Below, one piece after another: positions 1 through 4,255 of a stretch of 5,555 nucleotides of DNA. The DNA is taken from positions 1-5,555 of the forward strand of contig JAGLRT010000115.1 in the NCBI GenBank assembly GCA_023136155.1. Reading direction: 5' to 3'. Origin of the DNA: Methanosarcinales archaeon. Its GTDB lineage: Archaea > Halobacteriota > Methanosarcinia > Methanosarcinales > Methanocomedenaceae. The notes below the pieces were generated by a model, which was given only the letters and a program-made list of their open reading frames with translations, ran no database searches and was not told where the DNA came from. The position numbers and the translations under genes were made by a program. Position 1 is the stretch's first letter. Every line of letters starts with the position of its first letter.

Positions 1-164
1 CCATGATATTCATTGGCACATTCCATGAGCATACCGACATTTGTCATCACCAATTCGGGAGAGACCTTAATACCGTTCTCTGTACCTTCGATGATTTTAT
101 CAAGTACATCCACTAATCTTTCAATTACCCGATGTTCATCCATTAATTGTTTAACTGGGTCCAT
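1..164 (-). CDS. Hemerythrin HHE cation-binding domain protein (N-terminal part, cut by window edge)
   Basis: Reading the minus strand from the ATG at 164-162 gives 54 complete codons before the window edge. The protein begins MDPVKQLMDEHRVIERLVDV and continues through a second helix ending CANEYH, with a likely Gly next. The pattern LMDEHRVIERLVDVLDKI is the first helix of the HHE/hemerythrin four-helix bundle, with His11 in the position of an iron ligand. His54 lies where the second helix carries its metal-binding His (family pattern HHGKEE; here the first His of the pair is Tyr). Such proteins bind a di-iron centre and act in O2/NO sensing, storage or detoxification; the exact role here is unknown. 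The start has an AAAGGTGA site 5 nt upstream. An in-frame ATG at 197 would add 11 residues but lacks a good ribosome site and would leave the family's usual start. The gene diverges from the VTT-protein gene. The remaining two helices lie outside the window. Confidence 0.8.
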   Translation of the reverse strand, partial: MDPVKQLMDEHRVIERLVDVLDKIIEGTENGIKVSPELVMTNVGMLMECANEYH

Positions 165-169
165 ATATT

Positions 170-177
170 TCACCTTT
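170..177 (-). promoter_or_regulatory. Shine-Dalgarno site of the hemerythrin-like gene
   Basis: On the minus strand AAAGGTGA ends 5 nt before the ATG at 164 and decides this start over the in-frame ATG at 197. A second AAGGTGA copy lies 18 nt further upstream (about 188-194). The two copies with their AT-rich tails form a short imperfect direct repeat (AAGGTGACACATAT and AAGGTGAAATATAT). Only the proximal copy has a start codon at proper distance. Confidence 0.65.
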
Positions 178-207
178 ATAATATGTGTCACCTTCATAAT
201 CCACAAG

Positions 208-223
208 AGATATAAAATATATG
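208..223. promoter_or_regulatory. Candidate divergent TATA-box tract
   Basis: The tract GATATAAAATATATG is TATA-like on both strands (the minus strand reads CATATATTTTATATC). It sits between the divergent hemerythrin-like and VTT-protein genes. With the usual archaeal spacing of about 25 nt, a plus transcript would start near 240, 10 nt before the ribosome site of the VTT gene. A minus transcript would start near 190, shortly before the ribosome site at 177-170. The placement fits both genes, but this is a pattern match only; separate overlapping boxes are equally possible. Confidence 0.45.
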
Positions 224-249
224 TACTATTGTCAGACTTCCCAATATTC

Positions 250-253
250 GAGG
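250..253 (+). promoter_or_regulatory. Shine-Dalgarno site supporting a TTG start
   Basis: GAGG, within CGAGGATATC, lies 7 nt before the TTG at 261. No ATG or GTG lies in this frame near the N-terminus, so this site is the main support for the unusual TTG initiation of the VTT-domain gene. Confidence 0.6.
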
Positions 254-260
254 ATATCTA

Positions 261-722
261 TTGATTGAAAACGTAATAGCACCCGGAACTTATTTCGGCA
301 TCTTTGCAATGTCATTTATTGCCAGCAGCCTGCTCCCTATATTCCTTGAACCTGTAGTAGCAAGCCTTCCTGCACTGGGATTTCCACTTATGCCAACGGT
401 TTTGGTGATTTCTACCGGGGCTACCTTGGGGAGTCTCACAACATATTTCCTGGGCCGGGGGAGTGAGGCAATTGCCGGGCGGTTCAATAAAGGTGGTATC
501 GGGGAACGAATTCACGGCTGGCTTATGATTCATGAATGGATCGGAACTATAGTGGTTTTTTTAGGCGCACTGACCCCTTTCCCTTTTGAAGTGGTCACAT
601 TCGTGGCAGGATTCTCTCGCTTCCCGGTGCGGTTATATACGCTGGGGTGTTTTTTTGGTAAATTGTTAAAATTTATCATCCTGATGCTGTTTGGAAAAGT
701 AATGCTTTCGTATTTTCTATAA
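261..722 (+). CDS. YqaA/VTT-type (DedA/SNARE-associated-like) small membrane protein
   Basis: The 153-residue product begins at a TTG codon with a GAGG site 7 nt upstream. It is hydrophobic throughout, with membrane segments at about 10-38, 43-65, 94-118 and 124-150. Family-like patterns are FIASSLLPIFLEP near 19-31, the glycine-rich GATLGSLTTYFLGR at 53-66, and the second-half block GALTPFPFEVVTFVAGF at 102-118 followed by FFGKLLKF at 131-138. This arrangement and length match YqaA (COG1238; E. coli YqaA is about 142 aa), a compact relative of the DedA/VTT proteins. Larger VTT members are linked to lipid scrambling or polyprenyl-carrier recycling; for the YqaA branch the substrate is not established, so no reaction is assigned. 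The family often has an Arg-x-x-Pro motif in the second half; here the equivalent reads LTPFPF, without the Arg. The gene ends 9 bp before the stop of the convergent permease gene. It is probably monocistronic. Confidence 0.75.
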   Translation: MIENVIAPGTYFGIFAMSFIASSLLPIFLEPVVASLPALGFPLMPTVLVISTGATLGSLTTYFLGRGSEAIAGRFNKGGIGERIHGWLMIHEWIGTIVVFLGALTPFPFEVVTFVAGFSRFPVRLYTLGCFFGKLLKFIILMLFGKVMLSYFL

Positions 723-733
723 TTTTTAGGTTT
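711..733 (+). terminator. Candidate U-rich terminator between convergent genes
   Basis: The plus strand around the stop codon of the VTT-protein gene carries T-runs (TATTTTCT, AATTTTT, GGTTTATT) with no obvious hairpin. This fits the oligo-U style of archaeal intrinsic termination. Because only 9 bp separate the two convergent stop codons, the plus transcript probably ends inside or against the permease gene. Evidence is base composition only. Confidence 0.3.
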
Positions 734-1913
734 ATTCGAACTTGAATCGTTTAATGGCAATCCCAAAAAATAGAATCATCATCAACACCAGCATACCCAC
801 TTCTTCCAATATCCCGGCCAGTCCCAGGTCGAAATACAGCAAGTCATAGAACCCTTCCATGGCCCATGCCGTTATTGTGAAATGCGCCATATCCTGCATG
901 AACTGGGGCTCAATGAACAGCGGCCACCATGAACCGCCAATAGCAGACATTGTCAATACCAAAAGGTTTGATACTGAATTTGCCTGGTCCTCAGTTCTCA
1001 CCAGTACAGCCACCAGTAGTCCCAGTCCTGTGGAAGCCAGTGTGATCCCTGCTATTAATACCAGTAGGGCCAGCGTACTACTACCCAGATTCAGATCAAA
1101 TACCACATTCCCGAAATATATCAGGACCGTAAGTTGCACAAATCCCCGAAGAAATGTACTGGTAATCTTACCTCCTATGATCTCTGCTCTGCTGATAGGG
1201 GCCGTGACCAGCCGTCTCAATGTTCCTGCTTCCTGTTCTTTTATCAGGCTTACAGAACCTATCTGCACAGTGGTGAACAAGAGGAACATAACAGCGAATC
1301 CGGGAACATACTGGGTAAAGGGTGAAAATTCAGCTAGGTTCGTTGTGGTACTTTCCGTGACCACTTCCACGGGAGTTGGCTGCATGAACTGCTGGGCCGT
1401 ATAGACAATTTCAAGTTTGTCTTCCTCTGAATAAGTGGGAATCCCGTAAGCATTAGCCGTCTTCACAACCACCACATTCGTTGACAATCCACTTGCATAA
1501 CCCTCTACGATCTTCTCTAGTACCGTGTTCTGTGAATCCTCGATGGGGTTTACTATTATCTGCAGTTCACTGTTCTGTCCCGTCATAATGGATTTAGTGA
1601 ACCCCCCGGGGATAATGATAAGCCGTCCATATTCCTGATTCCGGATCCTGTCCCTTGCAGCGAACTCATTAGATTCCATATCCAAATCCAGAATATCAAT
1701 ATCTTCCAGGAACTCCACAAATTCTTTTGAAATTACATCATTGTCAAGGTCTACCACCAATACACTTATTTGTATATTTTGTTCAAACTCGCCGCCCAGT
1801 GCCAGCCCGGCCACGGATATTATGATCATGGGCAGCAGGAACATCAGCAGGATAGCATTTCTGTCCCGCAACACGATCTTCAGGTCCTTGGCAGCAATGA
1901 TGTGGAACTTCAT
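732..1913 (-). CDS. ABC-2 type transporter permease
   Basis: The 393-residue product is the membrane subunit of an ABC-2 exporter. The N-terminal cytoplasmic stretch KDLKIVLRDRNA precedes membrane segment 1 (about 20-40). Then comes an extracytoplasmic domain of about 160 residues (41-202), followed by five more predicted segments at about 203-223, 252-273, 280-305, 313-334 and 368-386. The block KEQEAGTLRRLVTAPISRAE (225-244) after segment 2 is the characteristic ABC-2 cytoplasmic region that contacts the ATPase. The 1+5 layout with a large loop after segment 1 fits the ABC2_membrane_3 (YhgE/YhiP-like) group, used for export of drugs, lipids, polysaccharides or peptides; the substrate cannot be told from the sequence. 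The ATG follows the ATPase stop by 3 nt (TAG GCC ATG). A GAGAGG ribosome site inside the end of the ATPase gene precedes the start by 7 nt. It is the last gene of the three-gene operon. Confidence 0.9.
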   Translation of the reverse strand: MKFHIIAAKDLKIVLRDRNAILLMFLLPMIIISVAGLALGGEFEQNIQISVLVVDLDNDVISKEFVEFLEDIDILDLDMESNEFAARDRIRNQEYGRLIIIPGGFTKSIMTGQNSELQIIVNPIEDSQNTVLEKIVEGYASGLSTNVVVVKTANAYGIPTYSEEDKLEIVYTAQQFMQPTPVEVVTESTTTNLAEFSPFTQYVPGFAVMFLLFTTVQIGSVSLIKEQEAGTLRRLVTAPISRAEIIGGKITSTFLRGFVQLTVLIYFGNVVFDLNLGSSTLALLVLIAGITLASTGLGLLVAVLVRTEDQANSVSNLLVLTMSAIGGSWWPLFIEPQFMQDMAHFTITAWAMEGFYDLLYFDLGLAGILEEVGMLVLMMILFFGIAIKRFKFE

Positions 1914-1916
1914 GGC

Positions 1917-2861
1917 CTATCCTCTCAGTTTAGAACCGGTAAGGTGAAGAAACAGGGTTTCAAGGTCAGGTTCTTTGATATTGATGGACTCGACCTTTGT
2001 TCCTGAAGATATCAGGGTCTCAATAATACCTGCCAGTGATTCCCTGGCATGTACCAGCTGGATGGTCATATTTCCCTCATCCATTGATACTTTCCGGACA
2101 TTTGACATTTGCTGTATGGATTTCACTGGTTCGGTAAGGATCTCCGGTGCTGCTATGTGGATTATATCGTTCTCGCCTACCATTTTCAGCAGTCCTTCCA
2201 GTGTGTCCAAGGCTATTAGCTTCCCTTTATCCACTATGGCAATGCGGTGACATAATTTTTCTGCGTCTTCCATCTGGTGAGTGGTAAGGATGACAGTCAT
2301 ACCTTCCTGGTTAAGGTCATGGATAGTATCATATATCCTCCTGCGGCTCTGGGGGTCAACGCCTGTGGACGGTTCGTCCAGAAATAATATCCTGGGTCTG
2401 TGGAGTAGTGCAGCAGCAATATTTATTCGCCGTTTCATTCCACCTGAAAAACCTTCCAGCAGGTCGTCAGCCCGTTCGGTCAGACCTACCATATCCAGCA
2501 GGACTTCTACCTTGGACTTCAATGTCTTGCCGGACAGGCCGTATATCTTTCCGTAGAATTCCAGGTTTTCCTTGGCGGTAAGTGTGGGATACAGGCTTAT
2601 CTCCTGTGGCACAACACCTATGATTTTTTTTATGTCGTTAGTATTCGTTATCAGGTCAAATCCATCAATGTTGACCCTCCCCCTTGTGGGTTTCAATAGA
2701 CTGCAAAGAATGGATATTATAGTGGATTTGCCTGCGCCGTTGGGGCCCAGTAACCCGAATATCTCACCTCTTTCGATCTCAAATGAAACCCCATCAACAG
2801 CAGTGTGACCGTCATACTTCTTGACCAGGTTCTCCACAGTGATAATGGCATCACTATTCAC
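1917..2861 (-). CDS. ABC transporter ATP-binding protein, DrrA type
   Basis: This is the nucleotide-binding subunit that powers the adjacent ABC-2 permease from the cytoplasmic face. From the chosen GTG at 2861 it has 314 residues. In order: Walker A GPNGAGKST (39-47), Q-loop Gln86 in VVPQE, the signature FSGGMKRR (138-145), Walker B RILFLDEPS (157-165), D-loop region GVDP, and switch His195 in TTHQMED. A C-terminal domain of about 90 residues ends IKEPDLETLFLHLTG, typical of DrrA/NatA-like ATPases. All catalytic residues are present, and signature Met in place of Gln is usual for this group. Start choice: AAGGTGA (2876-2870) lies 8 nt before GTG 2861, whereas an upstream in-frame GTG at 2873 would overlap that site and add only four residues (Thr-Val-Val type); a longer 318-residue form cannot be excluded. 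The start overlaps the stop of the ectodomain gene by 8 nt (GTGAATAG). Confidence 0.93.
   Translation of the reverse strand: MNSDAIITVENLVKKYDGHTAVDGVSFEIERGEIFGLLGPNGAGKSTIISILCSLLKPTRGRVNIDGFDLITNTNDIKKIIGVVPQEISLYPTLTAKENLEFYGKIYGLSGKTLKSKVEVLLDMVGLTERADDLLEGFSGGMKRRINIAAALLHRPRILFLDEPSTGVDPQSRRRIYDTIHDLNQEGMTVILTTHQMEDAEKLCHRIAIVDKGKLIALDTLEGLLKMVGENDIIHIAAPEILTEPVKSIQQMSNVRKVSMDEGNMTIQLVHARESLAGIIETLISSGTKVESINIKEPDLETLFLHLTGSKLRG
1921..1926 (-). promoter_or_regulatory. Shine-Dalgarno site of the permease gene inside the ATPase gene
   Basis: GAGAGG on the minus strand overlaps the last codons of the ATPase gene (Leu-Arg-Gly) and ends 7 nt before the permease ATG. Together with the TAG GCC ATG junction it indicates translational coupling of the two transporter subunits. 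Confidence 0.6.
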
Positions 2862-3897
2862 TACCACTGTCACCTTCCCGCTGTTTCATGTATATGAATA
2901 TCAATGCAGCTATTATTACCAAACCTGCACCCAACAGCAAGGGATTGCCGAATATCCCCCTTCCTTCCTCCAGTTCCCTGACCTGTGCAGGAACATAAAT
3001 AATATCTGATATACTGGTTTCCCCTTCTACATCCTCATATTCTATCTCGGCTTTGACCGAATATGCCTTGGGTGTGGCATCAGAATCCACATCGATGTTG
3101 AAACTTGCCCGGGACTCGTTACCCGGTTCCATATCTCCTAAATAGGCAGTATAATCTGTACTACTTAGCGGGTCTGACAACCGCAGTCTTGCAGTTGCCC
3201 TTGAGGCTTTTTCCTCTCCTGTATTCTGGAATGTTACGCTAAGGATACCGGGCTTTCCAGGTAGGAGGTCACCACTTACCTCTATCACTTTAAAATCAGC
3301 CTGTTCCCTGATAATTATTAGAATTTCATGAGTTTCATTAACATGCTGGTACAGCATATTGTAGTCGAGCTGGTTATTTGAAGCATTTCCATCTATCTGG
3401 ACATCTTTCTGGTATTGGTAGGTAAGGTCTACTTTCATTGGGTATTTTCCAGCAGAGGCACTGTCCCAAATCTTAATATCAAAAGTTAATGGTATTGAGA
3501 CCTGTCCGGATTCCAGGGTACCTGCGCTCTGGGGCGGAGTTTTAATATCTACTGGAATGTCATTCCCCGAAAGGGAAGCCACTACTCCTACTGCCGTGGT
3601 AATTCCGTATTCCTGTTGCTGTTCTATCTTTGATAAGGCAATTTCATTGGAACCAATAGGCTTGTCCCCTGATTCAAATCCCGTTATCTTGCCCTGGTTC
3701 ATGACCTGGACCTGTATGGTAAATGTCTCGCCTCTATCATATTCAGGGTTGCCTGCAATATTTACGACCATCTCGGGAGCGCCAAGTGCAGTGAAATAGT
3801 CATCATTGAATGTCCATTTGTTGGGTGGAATAGTCTCACCGCTTGACTGGACAAGCAGGATTGATATCAGAAACATCATTAATAGTAATCTGTTCAT
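2854..3897 (-). CDS. COG1361-type (S-layer-like) membrane-anchored ectodomain protein
   Basis: The 347-residue product begins with a signal peptide (MNR, then a hydrophobic run to about residue 18, possible cleavage near SSG-ET) and ends with one membrane segment (about 318-336) followed by a short charged tail KQREGDSGSE. The bulk would therefore lie outside the cell. Two beta-rich regions are seen. Residues about 40-200 contain the pattern RGETFTIQVQVMNQGK. Residues about 200-303 contain LLPGKPGILSVTFQNTGEEKASRATARL and a MEPG turn, typical of COG1361/NEW3/CARDB-like Ig-fold repeats of archaeal surface proteins. Three N-X-S/T sequons (171, 187, 260) could be N-glycosylated. There is no PGF-type C-terminal sorting motif. 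The ATG has only a GGGG stretch 7 nt upstream, a weak ribosome site. As first gene of the operon and overlapping the ATPase gene, it is probably an outer-face partner of the exporter (substrate capture, assembly or wall contact). That role is inferred from context, not known. Confidence 0.8.
   Translation of the reverse strand: MNRLLLMMFLISILLVQSSGETIPPNKWTFNDDYFTALGAPEMVVNIAGNPEYDRGETFTIQVQVMNQGKITGFESGDKPIGSNEIALSKIEQQQEYGITTAVGVVASLSGNDIPVDIKTPPQSAGTLESGQVSIPLTFDIKIWDSASAGKYPMKVDLTYQYQKDVQIDGNASNNQLDYNMLYQHVNETHEILIIIREQADFKVIEVSGDLLPGKPGILSVTFQNTGEEKASRATARLRLSDPLSSTDYTAYLGDMEPGNESRASFNIDVDSDATPKAYSVKAEIEYEDVEGETSISDIIYVPAQVRELEEGRGIFGNPLLLGAGLVIIAALIFIYMKQREGDSGSE
2870..2876 (-). promoter_or_regulatory. 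Shine-Dalgarno site that decides the ATPase GTG start
   Basis: AAGGTGA on the minus strand lies within the last codons of the COG1361-type gene, 8 nt before the GTG at 2861. Its own GTG (2873-2871) is also in frame and is the longest possible start, but using it would leave only a weak purine stretch (GGGAAG) directly abutting as a ribosome site. Confidence 0.55.
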
Positions 3898-3906
3898 GAT
3901 TGAACC

Positions 3907-3919
3907 CCAAAACGTTTGG
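3907..3919. repeat. Short inverted repeat upstream of the ectodomain gene
   Basis: CCAAA-ACG-TTTGG is a perfect 5-bp inverted repeat with a 3-nt centre; its core AAACGTTT is itself an 8-bp palindrome. It lies about 10 nt upstream of the operon's first ATG, so it would fall in the 5' leader or at the transcription start. It could be an operator half-site pair, but it is short enough to arise by chance. Confidence 0.3.
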
Positions 3920-4020
3920 ATTTAAGTATTATGTTGTCTACTGGTTGAAAAATATTTGTAATTATCTCTATATGGCACTGTCCTATTTTCCAGTTATTTT
4001 TTTGACTCTTAATTTAGGTA

Positions 4021-4095
4021 AAATCTGTGTAAATAAGTGTTAATCGGTGTCTGGAAATATAAAAAGACACGGATTTAACGGATTTACACAGATTT
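4021..4095. repeat. Long imperfect hairpin built of 10-bp units
   Basis: The left arm (4021-4052) and right arm (4065-4095) are inverted copies around a 12-nt AT-rich loop. The outer 14 bp pair perfectly (AAATCTGTGTAAAT at 4021-4034 with its complement at 4082-4095). The inner 11 bp (4042-4052 with 4065-4075) pair with one G-G mismatch. A short imperfect middle section lies between. Each arm is three tandem degenerate decamers. Left: AAATCTGTGT, AAATAAGTGT, TAATCGGTGT. Right, read on the minus strand: AAATCTGTGT, AAATCCGTT, AAATCCGTGT. The consensus is about WAATCYGTGT. Similar-looking GTGT-rich intergenic repeats are, from memory, scattered in several prokaryotic genomes, but the family is not named here. 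It may be a dispersed repeat, a structured leader or a two-way transcription stop between the divergent genes. Confidence 0.8.
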
Positions 4096-4221
4096 GTAAT
4101 CGCATCTGCATCTCATATATTTGTTGGGCCAGTTTTCAATGGGAAAAGCGGGTCACTTTTAGGTGGGAATTTTTATTGTGTTTATCCACATCAATACGGA
4201 TAGTTTTAAGTCATTTATAGG

Positions 4222-4236
4222 GGGTAGTATATACCC
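4222..4236. repeat. Short inverted repeat in the pheS leader or promoter
   Basis: GGGTA-GTATA-TACCC is a perfect 5-bp inverted repeat 19 nt upstream of the pheS ATG. It overlaps the palindrome GTATATAC (4227-4234). It lies where a transcription start or short leader is expected, so it could be an operator or a small hairpin close to the ribosome site. Function is unproven and chance is possible. Confidence 0.35.
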
Positions 4237-4243
4237 TGAAACT

Positions 4244-4250
4244 AAGGTGA
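4244..4250 (+). promoter_or_regulatory. Shine-Dalgarno site of pheS
   Basis: AAGGTGA lies 5 nt before the ATG at 4256 and is the strongest support for this start. The alternative in-frame GTG at 4178 has AGGTGGG about 10 nt upstream, but it would add 26 residues not expected at the N-terminus of archaeal PheS. Confidence 0.7.
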
Positions 4251-4255
4251 AAACA

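Larger units (their letters stand above)
3898..4255. other. Divergent intergenic region between the ABC operon and pheS
   Basis: This 358-bp AT-rich stretch has no recognisable gene. It must hold the promoters of both the minus-strand operon and plus-strand pheS. Candidate TATA-like boxes for the operon on the minus strand are ACTTAAAT (3927-3920) and CAAATATTTT (about 3958-3949). For pheS, TTTTAAG (4204-4210) and TTTATAG (4214-4220) are possible. None stands out enough to be called singly. A long hairpin of decamer units fills 4021-4095. The segment 4096-4170 shows only a trivial doubled GCATCT (4102-4113) and no clear RNA gene. An in-frame GTG at 4178 could extend pheS by 26 codons but is disfavoured. 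Confidence 0.6.

Noticed and set aside
162..197. Upstream ATG at 197 as start of the hemerythrin-like gene
   Set aside because: It would add 11 residues (MKVTHIIKVKY) before the typical domain start and has no clear ribosome site, whereas ATG 164 has AAAGGTGA at 5 nt.
13..264. An 83-codon open frame on the plus strand at the left edge
   Set aside because: It is opposite the hemerythrin-like N-terminus and runs through the divergent promoter region; its translation is low-complexity Ser/Thr/Ile-rich with no family resemblance.
859..1404. A 181-codon open frame on the plus strand opposite the permease gene
   Set aside because: It is antisense to a clearly recognised permease, its product has no recognisable domain or coherent membrane pattern, and no ribosome site stands out.
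4021..4095. CRISPR-like or tandem-repeat array
   Set aside because: The units are only 10 bp, are contiguous without spacers and are arranged in two opposite orientations, which does not fit a CRISPR array.
4096..4200. Possible small RNA or tRNA gene upstream of pheS
   Set aside because: No cloverleaf, conserved T-loop or stable hairpin could be found by eye; only AT-rich promoter-like sequence is seen.
4178..4255. A 26-codon N-terminal extension of pheS from GTG 4178, preceded by AGGTGGG
   Set aside because: The frame is open, but ATG 4256 has a better placed AAGGTGA site, and archaeal PheS proteins normally begin close to the segment at residue 9 of the short form.
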